Source: an uncultured Eubacteriales bacterium (GTDB taxonomy: Bacteria > Bacillota > Clostridia > Oscillospirales > Acutalibacteraceae). Taken from it: 64,000 bases of DNA. Below the pieces are notes generated by a model, which made no database searches, had not been told where the DNA came from, and saw only the letters and a list, made by a program, of their open reading frames with translations. Location: NCBI GenBank assembly GCA_934729465.1, contig CAKVEP010000009.1, positions 14,215-78,214 of the forward strand, in the 5' to 3' direction. Both the position numbers and the translations under genes were made by a program. Shown piece by piece: positions 42,900 to 52,910 of the stretch (position 1 is its first letter; the number at the start of each line of letters is the position of its first letter).

Positions 42900-43781
42900 A
42901 TGGAAAGCAATCAAAATCGGAATATACAGTGGTTTCCGGGTCACATGACTAAAACTAAGAGAAACCTGAAAGAGGATATAAAATTAGTTGATGCTGTGGC
43001 TGAAATTGCAGATGCCAGAGTGCCGATAAGCAGTAGAAATCCTGATTTGAAGTCGCTTTTAAATAACAAGCCCCATGTTTTACTTTTAAATAAGTGTGAT
43101 GTTGCAGACAAAGCTCAAACTGAAAAATGGGTACAGTTTTATAAGGATAGCGGAATTGAGTGTATAGCTGTTGACTGTCAGACGGGAAAAGGATTAAAGT
43201 CATTTATGGTTTGTATTGAAACAGTGCTTAAGGATAAAATTGACAGATGGAAAAATAAAGGTATGCTCGGAAAAATGATGAGGGTTATGATTGTTGGAGT
43301 GCCGAATGTTGGGAAGTCTACTTTTATAAACAGGATGTCCGGAGGGAGCAAGGCAAGAGTTGAAGACAGACCGGGTGTAACCCGAGGAAATCAGTGGTTT
43401 ACTGTTGGAAATAAGCTAGAGATGCTTGACACACCGGGTGTACTGTGGCCAAAATTCGAGGACCAGAATGTTGGCATGAACTTAGCCTTTACGGGAGCGA
43501 TAAAAGACGCTGTGGTTGACATTGAAGAGCTTGCCGTTGATTTGGCGGGCGTGCTTAAAAAGGACTATTTATCAAACATTGCACAGAGATACAAATTAAA
43601 TACTGACGATATTAAAAATCTTAATCCCTTGGAACTATTAAACGAAATAGGGAGAAAACGAGGTATGCTCATATCCGGAGGAGAGATAGATTTAAGAAGA
43701 GCGGCTATAATGTTTGTTGATGAATTTAGAGCGGGTAAGCTTGGAAAAATTACTCTTGAGAGAGTACATGAGGTTGAGTAA
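42900..43781 (+). CDS. rbgA: Ribosome biogenesis GTPase A (YlqF)
   Basis: Circularly permuted GTPase required for late assembly of the 50S subunit. The G4 motif (N-K-C-D, near 61-64) precedes G1 (VGVPNVGKST, near 134-143) and G3 (D-T-P-G, near 180-183), as expected for the family. N-terminal Q-W-F-P-G-H-M-T-K is the YlqF hallmark. 293 residues. It starts immediately after the lepB copy 3 stop and ends adjacent to rnhB, indicating a compact operon. Confidence 0.96.
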   Translation: MESNQNRNIQWFPGHMTKTKRNLKEDIKLVDAVAEIADARVPISSRNPDLKSLLNNKPHVLLLNKCDVADKAQTEKWVQFYKDSGIECIAVDCQTGKGLKSFMVCIETVLKDKIDRWKNKGMLGKMMRVMIVGVPNVGKSTFINRMSGGSKARVEDRPGVTRGNQWFTVGNKLEMLDTPGVLWPKFEDQNVGMNLAFTGAIKDAVVDIEELAVDLAGVLKKDYLSNIAQRYKLNTDDIKNLNPLELLNEIGRKRGMLISGGEIDLRRAAIMFVDEFRAGKLGKITLERVHEVE

Positions 43782-44411
43782 ATGGGAAAAAATAATTGTG
43801 ATATAGATTGGTTTAAGTATGAAAATGAGTGCGATGAACAAGGATACAGCGTAATATGCGGGGTCGACGAAGCAGGAAGAGGTCCTCTTGCAGGACCGGT
43901 GTGTGCGGCGGCGGTCATACTCGAAAAGGGTAACGTTATTGAAGGGGTAAACGATTCTAAAAAATTAAGCGAAAAAAAGCGTGAGGCGCTTTATGATGTG
44001 ATAACACAAAGGGCTGTTTCATGGAGCGTTGCGTTTGCGAGCGAAAAAGAAATAGATGAGCTTAATATTTTACAAGCCACGTTTTTAGCTATGCAAAGGG
44101 CGGTTCAAGGACTTAAAATTAAGCCTGAGGTTGCGCTTGTAGACGGAAACAGGCTACCTAAATTAGAAATTCCTGCTAAGGCTATAGTGAAAGGTGATGG
44201 ATTGTCTGAATCTATAGCTTGTGCTTCAATTTTAGCCAAGGTCAGCAGGGACAGGGTTATGTATGACATTGACAAGAAATATCCGCAATATTGCTTTTCT
44301 AAACATAAGGGTTACGGAACTAAAGTACATATTGAAATGATTAAAAAATATGGTGTCAGTCCGGTACATAGAATGTCGTTTCTCAAAAAAATATTAACCG
44401 AAAATGAGTAA
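43782..44411 (+). CDS. rnhB: Ribonuclease HII
   Basis: Removes ribonucleotides from RNA-DNA hybrids. 209 residues. Catalytic acidic residues in GVDEAGRGPLAGPV (Asp29, Glu30) and A-L-V-D-G-N near residue 122, with S-I-A-C-A-S-I-L-A-K-V-S-R-D near 144-157 and H-K-G-Y-G-T near 176-181. The start codon follows the rbgA stop directly and the last bases overlap yraN by 8 bp. Confidence 0.96.
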   Translation: MGKNNCDIDWFKYENECDEQGYSVICGVDEAGRGPLAGPVCAAAVILEKGNVIEGVNDSKKLSEKKREALYDVITQRAVSWSVAFASEKEIDELNILQATFLAMQRAVQGLKIKPEVALVDGNRLPKLEIPAKAIVKGDGLSESIACASILAKVSRDRVMYDIDKKYPQYCFSKHKGYGTKVHIEMIKKYGVSPVHRMSFLKKILTENE

Positions 44412-44781
44412 GGCAATAGGAGATTTGGGGGAAAGCTGTGCTGCTAAGTACCTCCAAAATAAAAATTATAAAATTATTCAAAGAAATTATCATAGTAAAT
44501 ACGGCGAGATAGATATAATCGTATGCGATGAAGAATATATAGTATTTGTGGAAGTCAAAACCCGAAAGGTCGGAAGTATGATACGAGGCTTGGAGTTTGT
44601 TGACAGAAAAAAACAAAACAAAATTATTAAAACAGCATTTGATTATTTACAAAATAATTGTATTGATAAGCAAATACGTTTTGATGTGGTTGAGGTTGAG
44701 TTCAAAGACGCTTTGAATATGTTTATAAGAAATCATGTTGAAAACGCATTTACTATGGAGGAACAATATGAAATTTTTTGA
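44404..44781 (+). CDS. yraN: YraN/UPF0102 endonuclease-like protein
   Basis: 125-residue small protein of the UPF0102 family with a restriction-endonuclease-like fold: G-D-L-G-E-S-C-A-A-K-Y-L near 7-18, K-Y-G-E-I-D-I-I near 31-38 and V-F-V-E-V-K-T-R near 47-54 carry the D-ExK residues. Activity in recombination or repair is suspected, not established. Overlaps rnhB (8 bp) and the next gene (14 bp). Confidence 0.9.
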   Translation: MSKAIGDLGESCAAKYLQNKNYKIIQRNYHSKYGEIDIIVCDEEYIVFVEVKTRKVGSMIRGLEFVDRKKQNKIIKTAFDYLQNNCIDKQIRFDVVEVEFKDALNMFIRNHVENAFTMEEQYEIF

Positions 44782-45676
44782 TTTACACTGTGACACGCTA
44801 TATAGGGCTGTGGACGAAAACAAAGATTTAAGCGAAAATAATTTTGATGTTTCGCTTGAAAAAATGAAAAGTTTTGATAAATATGTGGGCTGTTTTGCTG
44901 CTTGGATTTCTGATGATTACAGGGGGAAAGCAGCTTTTGAAAAATTTAAAGTCATGTATGATAAGCTGATTGAAAGCCAAGGGTACGGACTTAAGGTTTG
45001 TAACGCTTTGGGGGATATTGATAAAACTTGTAGTGGAGCTGTATTTACGGTGGAAAACGGAGCGGCTCTTGGCGGAGAAATATCCAATGTTGAGCTTTTA
45101 AAAGACTTAGGAGTAAAGGTCATGACCCTTACGTGGAATGGTAGTAACGAGCTTGGCGACGGAATAGGTGTTGAAAAGCCTAAGGGGATAACGAGATTTG
45201 GAATAGAAGCTGTAAAAAATATGGAGCAAAACGGTATTGTCGTTGACTTATCTCACGCAAGCGAACAATTGTTTTATGACGTTGCGAGTGTAGCTAAAAA
45301 GCCTTATATTGCAACACATTCCAATGCAAGGGGAGTGTGCGGTCATAAAAGAAATTTGACTGATGAACAAATTTTAGCCATAAAGTCAGTTGGAGGGATA
45401 ATCGGAGTCAACTTTTGCGATTACTTTCTCAGAGACGGTGGTGGAGCTAAAATATCGGATGTGTTTAAGAATATCGAATATTTTTTGTCTATGGGCTGCG
45501 AAGACATACTATGTATAGGCAGCGACTTCGACGGAGCAGAAATGCCGAGCGAAATAACAGGTATTGAGAGTGTTCAGAAAATATATGATTATTGCTTAGC
45601 GGAGAATTATCCTGAAGAGTTAGTGGATAAAATATTTTTTGAAAATGCCTATAATTTTTTTAGAGGTATATTTTAA
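44768..45676 (+). CDS. Membrane dipeptidase (M19, renal dipeptidase family)
   Basis: About 302 residues from ATG 44768, which has GGAGG 7 nt upstream. Two-zinc amidohydrolase fold: FDLHCDTLYRA (His and Asp ligands near 6-8), bridging Glu in T-V-E-N-G-A-A near 98-104, S-H-A-S-E near 165-169, A-T-H-S-N-A-R-G-V near 182-190 and GSDFDGAE near 253-260. Hydrolyses dipeptides, possibly D-amino-acid-containing ones. No signal peptide, so cytoplasmic here. Confidence 0.92.
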   Translation: MKFFDLHCDTLYRAVDENKDLSENNFDVSLEKMKSFDKYVGCFAAWISDDYRGKAAFEKFKVMYDKLIESQGYGLKVCNALGDIDKTCSGAVFTVENGAALGGEISNVELLKDLGVKVMTLTWNGSNELGDGIGVEKPKGITRFGIEAVKNMEQNGIVVDLSHASEQLFYDVASVAKKPYIATHSNARGVCGHKRNLTDEQILAIKSVGGIIGVNFCDYFLRDGGGAKISDVFKNIEYFLSMGCEDILCIGSDFDGAEMPSEITGIESVQKIYDYCLAENYPEELVDKIFFENAYNFFRGIF

Positions 45677-45754
45677 ATTCATTATAGATTTTATATTTAT
45701 AATTTTGAGGTTGAGGAGTTAGTTGGGATTTAGTTAAAAAGTAAAGGTGAAGGT

Positions 45755-46447
45755 ATGGCACTTTATACTATAGCAGATTTACATTTGTCCTTTGGGAGCG
45801 AAAAACCGATGGATGTTTTCTCGGGGTGGGACAATTATGTTGACAGGCTTAAAAAAAATTGGGAAAGCAAAGTAAAAGAACGAGATGTGGTAGTAATAGC
45901 CGGAGATGTGTCTTGGGCCATGAAGCTTGAAGAGGCGAAGAAGGATTTTTTGTTTATAGATTCGTTGCCCGGAAAAAAGATAATAATAAAAGGAAACCAT
46001 GATTATTGGTGGTCCACGGTTAAAAAAATAGAAAAATTTTTAGAAGATATAGGATGTAAAACGATATCGGTCTTACAAAATTCAGCGGTTAGATATAAAA
46101 ATTACTGTATTTGCGGGACAAGAGGTTGGCTGTGCAACTCAGAGAGCGACGAAGATAAAAAAATACTGCTTAGAGAAGTTGGTCGACTGAATAAGTCTAT
46201 AGACGTAGCCGAGAAAAATAAATTAATCCCGATTGTGTTTTTGCACTATCCCCCTGTATACAAAGGCGAGGAGTGCAAGGAAATAATGGATATTTTAATT
46301 GCAAGAAACGTGAAAAAATGTTATTATGGACACGTCCATGGAAATAGGGCAGTAAAGCGAGTGGTCACAGGCGAATATAAGGGGATAGAGTTTAATCTTA
46401 TTTCGTGTGATTATATAAATTTCTCGCCTGTGTTAGTTGAATATTAA
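45755..46447 (+). CDS. Metallophosphoesterase of unknown substrate
   Basis: 230-residue calcineurin-like phosphoesterase. Metal motifs: D-L-H-L near 7-10, A-G-D-V-S near 48-52, K-G-N-H-D-Y near 75-80, H-Y-P-P near 165-168 and G-H-V-H-G near 192-196. Resembles the predicted phosphohydrolases often found in Clostridia near tig. Its start is supported by AAAGGTGAAGG just upstream. Confidence 0.87.
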   Translation: MALYTIADLHLSFGSEKPMDVFSGWDNYVDRLKKNWESKVKERDVVVIAGDVSWAMKLEEAKKDFLFIDSLPGKKIIIKGNHDYWWSTVKKIEKFLEDIGCKTISVLQNSAVRYKNYCICGTRGWLCNSESDEDKKILLREVGRLNKSIDVAEKNKLIPIVFLHYPPVYKGEECKEIMDILIARNVKKCYYGHVHGNRAVKRVVTGEYKGIEFNLISCDYINFSPVLVEY

Positions 46448-46479
46448 TTAAACTAAACAAAAACTTTACTTAAAAAGTA

Positions 46480-46508
46480 TAGAAAACAATAATTAATTGT
46501 GCTATACT
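46480..46508 (+). promoter_or_regulatory. Promoter of tig
   Basis: TAGAAA (46480-46485), 17 nt, TATACT (46503-46508). The -35 is weak. Confidence 0.45.
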
Positions 46509-46545
46509 CTATTAATGTTACAATTTATTGAGAGGATTGAGTTAG

Positions 46546-47829
46546 ATGAATTTAAAATCGTCAAAAAAAGTAGATGTGAATAAGTATGAACTTGAGGTGG
46601 AAATCAGCGCTGAGGATTTTAACAAAGAATTATCAAGTATTTACCAAAGAAACATTAAAAAAATAGTGGTTCCGGGTTTTAGAAAGGGTAAGGCTCCAAA
46701 GGCTTTTGTTGAGAAATATTACGGGGAAAACGTTTTCTTTGAAGACGCTTTAAATAATTTGTATCCTGATGCTATAGAAAAGGCTGTTGAAGAGGCAAAG
46801 CTAGACATAGTTGAAGACAAAATAGATTTAGAAGTAGAAAAAATGAGCAAGGAAGATGGAGTTGTATTCAAAGCTAAAATCACTGTTATGCCTGAGGTTG
46901 AAATAGATAATTACAAGGGTATCGAAGTTTCTAAAAAAGAAGTTAAGGTTGAAGACGAAGACGTTGAAAAAGAATTAAAAAGTGTTCAAGAACGTAACGG
47001 AAGATTAGTAACGGTAAGCGACAGGGCTGCTCAATTGGGAGATTCTGTTGTTATCGATTTTGAGGGCTTCATGGACGGTAAGGCTTTTGAAGGCGGTAAG
47101 GGCGACAACTTTACTCTTGAATTAGGAAAAAAACAATTTATAGAGGGCTTTGAAGACCAAATAGTTGGTCACAACGCTGGGGAAGAATTTGAAATAAACG
47201 TAAAATTCCCAGAGGATTACCATGCTAAAAATTACGCAGGAAAAGACGCAACATTTAAAATAAAACTTCATGAAATAAAAATGCATGAACTTCCGGAGCT
47301 TGACGATGAATTTGTTAAAGACGTTAGTGAATTCGACACTCTTGATGAATACAAAAAAGATATAAAAGCTAAGCTCTTGGAAAGAAAAGAGAAACAAGCC
47401 AAAGACGAAAAAGAAGGCGAAATGATAGAAAAATTAATATCATTGGTTAAAGCTGAAATTCCTGAGGCTCTTATAAAGAATAAATTACGTGATTTAGTTC
47501 GTGATTTCGATTATCGTATGCAATCTCAGGGCTTGAAGTTAGCTGACTACTTAAAATACACCGGCTCTAAGATGGAAGATTTGGAAAACAATTTTAGACC
47601 TCAAGCAGAAAGTCAAGTTAAGCTTCAACTAGCTCTTAAGAAGATAGCTGAGATTGAGAACTTAATTCCGACAGAAGAAGACATTGAAAAAGAGTATAAT
47701 AAAATATCGGAATTTTACAAAATGGAATTAGATAAAGTAAAAAATATAGTTCCGGTGAAGGATGTGGAAAAAGACATTTTGTCTAATAAAGCGCTAGAAA
47801 TCGTAAGAGAAAACAGCGTTGAAAAATAA
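46546..47829 (+). CDS. tig: Trigger factor
   Basis: Ribosome-bound chaperone with peptidyl-prolyl isomerase domain. 427 residues. The ribosome-binding signature is intact: VPGFRKGKAPKAFVEKYYG near 43-61. FKBP-type PPIase domain near 155-245 (G-D-S-V-V-I-D-F-E-G-F), C-terminal chaperone arms beyond. Start of a proteostasis cluster (tig, clpP, clpX, lon). Confidence 0.97.
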   Translation: MNLKSSKKVDVNKYELEVEISAEDFNKELSSIYQRNIKKIVVPGFRKGKAPKAFVEKYYGENVFFEDALNNLYPDAIEKAVEEAKLDIVEDKIDLEVEKMSKEDGVVFKAKITVMPEVEIDNYKGIEVSKKEVKVEDEDVEKELKSVQERNGRLVTVSDRAAQLGDSVVIDFEGFMDGKAFEGGKGDNFTLELGKKQFIEGFEDQIVGHNAGEEFEINVKFPEDYHAKNYAGKDATFKIKLHEIKMHELPELDDEFVKDVSEFDTLDEYKKDIKAKLLERKEKQAKDEKEGEMIEKLISLVKAEIPEALIKNKLRDLVRDFDYRMQSQGLKLADYLKYTGSKMEDLENNFRPQAESQVKLQLALKKIAEIENLIPTEEDIEKEYNKISEFYKMELDKVKNIVPVKDVEKDILSNKALEIVRENSVEK

Positions 47830-47895
47830 TTGTATAATATGCAAAAAATGGTAAAAGCTATAAAACAGAAATAAATTAAAGCGGGGGTGTCTTAA

Positions 47896-48477
47896 ATGGC
47901 ATTAGTGCCTTACGTTGTTGAACAGACCAACAGAGGAGAAAGGTCATACGACATATTTTCAAGACTTTTAAATGATAGAATTGTTATGCTTCATGATGAA
48001 GTAAACGATTCAACGGCTAGTATAGTAGTGGCGCAGCTTTTGTATTTAGAGGGGCAAGACTCTTCTAAAGACATAAGTTTGTATATAAATAGTCCGGGTG
48101 GCTCTGTGACTGCCGGGATGGCTATATATGATACAATGCAATATTTAAAATGTGATGTGTCCACAATATGTATGGGCTTGGCAGCGAGTATGGGAGCGTT
48201 CTTGCTTGCTGCGGGGGCAAAGGGCAAGAGGTACTCTTTACCTAACAGCGACATAATGATTCATCAGCCTCTCGGTGGAGCAAAGGGTCAGGCTACCGAT
48301 GTGATGATTCATGCTAATCACATTGTAAGAACAAAGAAAAAGCTTAATCAAATCCTTTCGGATAGGACGGGGCAACCTTTAGAAGTTATCGAGAGAGACA
48401 CTGACAGAGATAACTTTATGAGTGCAGAAGAAGCGTGTTCTTACGGCTTGATAGACAAGGTTATGTATAAACGATAG
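47896..48477 (+). CDS. clpP: ATP-dependent Clp protease proteolytic subunit
   Basis: 193-residue serine protease forming a tetradecameric barrel. Catalytic triad Ser98 (M-G-L-A-A-S-M-G), His123 (M-I-H-Q-P-L-G-G) and Asp172 (D-T-D-R-D-N-F-M). N-terminal V-P-Y-V-V-E-Q is typical. Shine-Dalgarno GCGGGGGTG. Works with ClpX, encoded 19 nt downstream. Confidence 0.98.
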   Translation: MALVPYVVEQTNRGERSYDIFSRLLNDRIVMLHDEVNDSTASIVVAQLLYLEGQDSSKDISLYINSPGGSVTAGMAIYDTMQYLKCDVSTICMGLAASMGAFLLAAGAKGKRYSLPNSDIMIHQPLGGAKGQATDVMIHANHIVRTKKKLNQILSDRTGQPLEVIERDTDRDNFMSAEEACSYGLIDKVMYKR

Positions 48478-48496
48478 GATACGGTGATTTATAGCT

Positions 48497-49819
48497 ATGG
48501 ACAGAAATATTAACGACAGAGATTTATGTTGTTCCTTTTGCGGAAAGCCGCAGGACCAAGCAAAAAAACTCGTTGCAGGACCAGGAGTATGTATTTGCGA
48601 TGAATGCATAGAATTGTGCGTATCTATATTAAAGGAAGAGCTGGAAGATTCGGAAAAAACCGAAGGCGTAAAAAAAGAAGGCGTCAAAAACAAGGTTTTA
48701 CCTAAGCCTCACGAAATAAAAGCAAAGTTAGATGAATATGTAATTGGGCAGGACGACGCTAAAATTGCAATGTCTGTTGCGGTGTATAACCACTATAAAC
48801 GTATATATTTCGGGAGCGATGAAGACGTTGAGCTAACAAAAAGTAACGTCCTTTTAATGGGACCAACCGGTGTTGGCAAGACGCTTCTTGCTCAAACTCT
48901 TGCTAAGATGCTTGATGTACCGTTTGCTATAGCAGACGCAACAACACTAACAGAGGCGGGGTACGTTGGAGAAGATGTTGAAAATATTCTTTTAAGACTA
49001 ATTCAAGCGGCTGACTTTGATGTGGAGAAGGCAGAACACGGAATTATATATGTTGATGAGATAGACAAAATTTCAAGAAAATCCGAAAACGCTTCTATAA
49101 CAAGGGACGTTAGCGGAGAAGGAGTACAGCAAGCGCTTCTAAAGATTTTGGAGGGTACAGTTTCAAACGTTCCACCAAAAGGAGGAAGAAAGCATCCTCA
49201 GCAGGAATTTATTCAAATCGACACTTCTAATATACTGTTTATATGCGGTGGAGCATTTGACGGTCTTGAAAAAATTATAGAGAGAAGAGTTGGCTCTTCG
49301 TCATTGGGATTCGGGGCGAAGGTAATGAGTCGAAAGGAACTCGACACAACCGATTGGATGAAAGAAGTAGTTCCGCAGGATTTAGTGAAATTCGGTCTTA
49401 TTCCGGAGCTTGTTGGTAGACTTCCTGTTATAACTTATCTTAACGGGTTAGACGAAAAAGCTCTTGTTCGCATACTCAAAGAACCTAAAAATTCATTGGT
49501 AAAGCAATATAAAAAATTGTTTTCTCTTGACAAAGTCGACCTTGAATTTGAAGATTCAGCGCTAAGCGCAATAGCTAAAAAGGCTATTGAACGTCACACA
49601 GGCGCAAGAGGTTTGAGGGCTATAATCGAAGAAATACTTCAAGAGATAATGTTTGACGTGCCGTCGGACCACACTATCGACAAGGTTATTATAGACGAAG
49701 ACGTTGTTGAAGGAAAAAGTAAACCGAAATTTTTGTTTGACGAAACAAGAGAACCGGTTGTTATATCTATAGAGGGAAAGAGCTTTAATGGAAACGGTAG
49801 TAAAAATAATGTGTCTTAA
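48497..49819 (+). CDS. clpX: ATP-dependent Clp protease ATP-binding subunit ClpX
   Basis: AAA+ unfoldase feeding ClpP. N-terminal zinc-binding domain with C-x2-C-x18-C-x2-C ligands Cys12, Cys15, Cys34, Cys37. Walker A LLMGPTGVGKTLLAQTLAK near 117-135, Walker B I-I-Y-V-D-E-I-D-K, ClpP-docking loop L-G-F-G near 273-276. 440 residues, normal length. Confidence 0.98.
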   Translation: MDRNINDRDLCCSFCGKPQDQAKKLVAGPGVCICDECIELCVSILKEELEDSEKTEGVKKEGVKNKVLPKPHEIKAKLDEYVIGQDDAKIAMSVAVYNHYKRIYFGSDEDVELTKSNVLLMGPTGVGKTLLAQTLAKMLDVPFAIADATTLTEAGYVGEDVENILLRLIQAADFDVEKAEHGIIYVDEIDKISRKSENASITRDVSGEGVQQALLKILEGTVSNVPPKGGRKHPQQEFIQIDTSNILFICGGAFDGLEKIIERRVGSSSLGFGAKVMSRKELDTTDWMKEVVPQDLVKFGLIPELVGRLPVITYLNGLDEKALVRILKEPKNSLVKQYKKLFSLDKVDLEFEDSALSAIAKKAIERHTGARGLRAIIEEILQEIMFDVPSDHTIDKVIIDEDVVEGKSKPKFLFDETREPVVISIEGKSFNGNGSKNNVS

Positions 49820-49873
49820 ATCAATTTGAAGCAAAGTGGAAGTTTAAGTAAAATATGAATGGGGGCGAGTAGA

Positions 49874-52279
49874 ATGTGTGATGTTATTGAAAACAGTAAG
49901 GTCATGCCGGTGTTGATGCTTAGGGGTCTTGTTATGTTCCCGAAGATGGTACTTCAATTTGAAGTTGGAAGAAAGAGGTCTATAGTTGCCATTGAGGAGG
50001 CTATGAGTAAAGACCAGAGAATCTTTTTGGTCACTCAAAAAGATATTAAAAAGGATAATCCGGGTAAAGAAGATTTGTATGAAATAGGAATAATAGCGAA
50101 TGTTCGTCAAATTTTACAGCAGCCTGGGAATATGGTTAAGGTGATTGTTGAAGGAAAAAAACGTGCAAGGTTAGATGAAATTATTTCTGACGAGCCGTAT
50201 TACAGCGGTAGCGCTAGCGAATGTGAAAGCGTTGAGCCTGAGACGGACATAGTTAACAGTGCGCTTATAAGGAAGACTCATGAGCTTTTTGGAAAATATT
50301 TAAGTTTGTCTCCTAAAATGGCGCCGGATTTAATTTTGGGTGTAAAGACTTGTAGAAGTGCGGGCGAGCTTGCTGATTATATAGCGTCTAACATTATGCT
50401 CGACTTCACTCAAAAACAAATTATTTTAGAAGAACTCAATTCAGAAGTGCGTTTAGAAAAATTATTGGAAATCTTGGCAAACGAAATTGACATACTTGGG
50501 GTTGAAAACGATTTAGCATACAGGCTTAAAGACTCTGTGGATAAAAGTCAGAAAGAGATATACCTAAGAGAGCAGATGAAGGCTATAGCTCAGGAGCTTG
50601 GGGAAGACTTGGACCCGCAGACTGAAGCTGATATGTATAAAGAGAAGATTGCGGGGCTTTCTTTGGAAAAAGACGTTGAGCAAAAACTTATGAAGGAGTG
50701 CGACAGATTTTCAAAAATGTCGTCGGGTTCACCTGAGGCTAATGTTGCAAGAAATTATTTAGACACTTGCTTGGAATTGCCTTGGAACAAGCGTACCAGA
50801 GATAGTATAAATATCGACAGGGCAAGGAAAGTGCTGGATAAAGACCACTTTGGCTTGAAGGATGTTAAGGAAAGAATTTTGGAGCTTTTGGCAGTAAGGA
50901 AACTATCCAAAAAACCGAGCGCTCAAATAATATGTCTTTCAGGACCACCGGGAGTCGGAAAAACCTCAATAGCTAGGTCCATGGCAAACGCTATGGGTAA
51001 AAAATATGTGAGGATTTCTCTCGGCGGAGTAAAAGACGAATCCGAAATTCGAGGACACAGAAGGACTTACATAGGTTCAATGCCGGGAAGAATAATTGCG
51101 GCGCTAAAACAAGCGGGGACGAAAAATCCTCTAATACTTTTAGATGAGATAGATAAGCTTTCAAAAGACTATCAAGGCGACCCCACAGCGGCTCTTTTGG
51201 AGGCACTTGACCCAGAACAGAACCGTACATTTCAGGACCACTATATTGATGTTCCGTTTGATTTGAGTGAGGTACTGTTCATAACAACGGCTAATGACAA
51301 GAGTGCTATACCTACTCCGCTGCTTGACAGAATGGAAATTATAGATTTATACAGCTATACTCACGAAGAAAAATTTAATATAGCTAAAAATCACCTTATT
51401 CCAAAGCAGCTAAAGGCTAACGGTTTAACCGAAAGTAAATTTTCGATAACCGATGCAGCTCTTCGTAAGCTTATAGATGGCTTTACAAAGGAAGCCGGTG
51501 TGCGTAGTTTGGAAAGAAAAATCGCCTCTTTAATGAGGAAAGTGGCGGTTAAAATATTGTCTAAAGAGGTAGAGAAGTACACTGTTGATGAAAGTAATTT
51601 GGAGAAACTTCTCGGTCCTGTAAAGTATAAAGACAATCCTTTGGAAAAGAAAAGCGAAATAGGACTCGTTAGAGGTCTTGCGTGGACGTCTGTTGGAGGG
51701 GAAACAATGCCAATAGAAGTTGCCCTGATGAAAGGCAAGGGCAAACTTCAACTGACGGGTTCTCTTGGAGACGTTATGAAAGAATCCGCTCAGATTGCGG
51801 TTAGCTACGTTAGAAACCATGCTAAAAGTCTGGAGGTTAATCCTGACTTTTATGACAAGACAGACATACATATTCATGCTCCCGAAGGAGCTGTTCCAAA
51901 GGACGGTCCTTCAGCGGGAGTAACGATGACAACCGCATTAGTTTCTGCTCTGAGTCAGACTCCTGTTAAGCAAGACGTTGCCATGACAGGTGAGATAACC
52001 CTAAGAGGGAAGGTACTTCCTATAGGAGGGCTGAAGGAAAAAACAATGGCGGCTTATCGTGCGGGGATAAAGACTGTTATAATACCTGCTGAAAATGAAA
52101 GCGATTTAAAGGAAATAGACGATGTTGTAAAAAATTCGCTTAAGTTTGTCATGGCGGAGGATTTAAATACTGTTTTTGAGTATGCTTTGGATAAGTCTAA
52201 TTTGAAGAAGAAAAATACAGGTAGGTTTTCAAGTACTTCAAAAGTTCAGGAAAACAAATCAAAATTTATGCAAGTGTAA
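49874..52279 (+). CDS. lon: ATP-dependent protease Lon (type LonA)
   Basis: 801 residues from ATG 49874, preceded by GGGGGCGAG; the earlier in-frame ATG 49859 lies before that Shine-Dalgarno. N-terminal LON substrate domain to about 200, AAA+ module with Walker A CLSGPPGVGKTSIARSMA near 355-372 and Walker B L-I-L-L-D-E-I-D-K, and C-terminal peptidase with catalytic Ser in KDGPSAGVTM (about 678) and a Lys about 43 residues later (G-G-L-K-E-K). Ends with a short basic tail. Confidence 0.97.
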   Translation: MCDVIENSKVMPVLMLRGLVMFPKMVLQFEVGRKRSIVAIEEAMSKDQRIFLVTQKDIKKDNPGKEDLYEIGIIANVRQILQQPGNMVKVIVEGKKRARLDEIISDEPYYSGSASECESVEPETDIVNSALIRKTHELFGKYLSLSPKMAPDLILGVKTCRSAGELADYIASNIMLDFTQKQIILEELNSEVRLEKLLEILANEIDILGVENDLAYRLKDSVDKSQKEIYLREQMKAIAQELGEDLDPQTEADMYKEKIAGLSLEKDVEQKLMKECDRFSKMSSGSPEANVARNYLDTCLELPWNKRTRDSINIDRARKVLDKDHFGLKDVKERILELLAVRKLSKKPSAQIICLSGPPGVGKTSIARSMANAMGKKYVRISLGGVKDESEIRGHRRTYIGSMPGRIIAALKQAGTKNPLILLDEIDKLSKDYQGDPTAALLEALDPEQNRTFQDHYIDVPFDLSEVLFITTANDKSAIPTPLLDRMEIIDLYSYTHEEKFNIAKNHLIPKQLKANGLTESKFSITDAALRKLIDGFTKEAGVRSLERKIASLMRKVAVKILSKEVEKYTVDESNLEKLLGPVKYKDNPLEKKSEIGLVRGLAWTSVGGETMPIEVALMKGKGKLQLTGSLGDVMKESAQIAVSYVRNHAKSLEVNPDFYDKTDIHIHAPEGAVPKDGPSAGVTMTTALVSALSQTPVKQDVAMTGEITLRGKVLPIGGLKEKTMAAYRAGIKTVIIPAENESDLKEIDDVVKNSLKFVMAEDLNTVFEYALDKSNLKKKNTGRFSSTSKVQENKSKFMQV

Positions 52280-52300
52280 AAATCGGGAATTGGTGATTTT

Positions 52301-52891
52301 ATGATAAATTTTCAAAACGTAAAATTTGAGTTTGCAGCAGGCAATTATGAACAATTGCCTGCTGATAATTTACCAGAGATAGTATTTTCAGGAAGGTCTA
52401 ATGTTGGAAAATCATCTCTTATAAATAAATTAGTAAATAGAAAATCAATAGCGAGAGTAAGTGCAAAGCCCGGAAAAACGGCAACCATAAATTTTTATAA
52501 TCTGGGAGACGTAAGATTTGTGGATATGCCCGGGTATGGATATGCAAAGGTGTCGTTTTCGGAGAAAAAGAGATGGGCAAATTTAGTTGAGGGATATTTT
52601 AACTCTAAAAGGAATATAAAGCTTGTAATTCAGATTGTTGATATTAGACATTCTCCATCGGCGCAGGATATGGACATGATAGAATTTCTTTATAGCCAAG
52701 GCTATCCGTTTTTGATAGTCGCAACGAAGAGCGACAAACTTAATAAATCGGAAAGAGCGGCTAGAGAACAAGGTTTAGAGGAAGAGTTGGTTAAGTATTC
52801 GGATGTGAATAGGATTGCTTTTTCAACAATCAACGGAGAAGGTGTTGAAAGTTTGAGGAGTATAATATCTGAGAGTGTGGAGAATAATTAG
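52301..52891 (+). CDS. engB: Ribosome biogenesis GTP-binding protein EngB (YsxC)
   Basis: 196-residue TRAFAC GTPase needed for 50S assembly. G1 GRSNVGKSSLI near 30-40, G2 K-T-A-T-I-N-F near 61-67, G3 D-M-P-G-Y-G-Y-A near 75-82 and G4 A-T-K-S-D-K near 145-150. Follows lon as in Bacillus (lonA-ysxC). Confidence 0.97.
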   Translation: MINFQNVKFEFAAGNYEQLPADNLPEIVFSGRSNVGKSSLINKLVNRKSIARVSAKPGKTATINFYNLGDVRFVDMPGYGYAKVSFSEKKRWANLVEGYFNSKRNIKLVIQIVDIRHSPSAQDMDMIEFLYSQGYPFLIVATKSDKLNKSERAAREQGLEEELVKYSDVNRIAFSTINGEGVESLRSIISESVENN

Positions 52892-52910
52892 GCAGAGGGG
52901 AGAGAATTTA

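Noticed and set aside
44735..44767. Upstream extension of the M19 dipeptidase
   Set aside because: GGAGG lies just before ATG 44768 and the extension overlaps yraN coding sequence without family similarity.
52875..52910. Upstream extension of lysA into engB
   Set aside because: The Shine-Dalgarno at 52896-52904 fits ATG 52911, and the extra residues are not part of the family.
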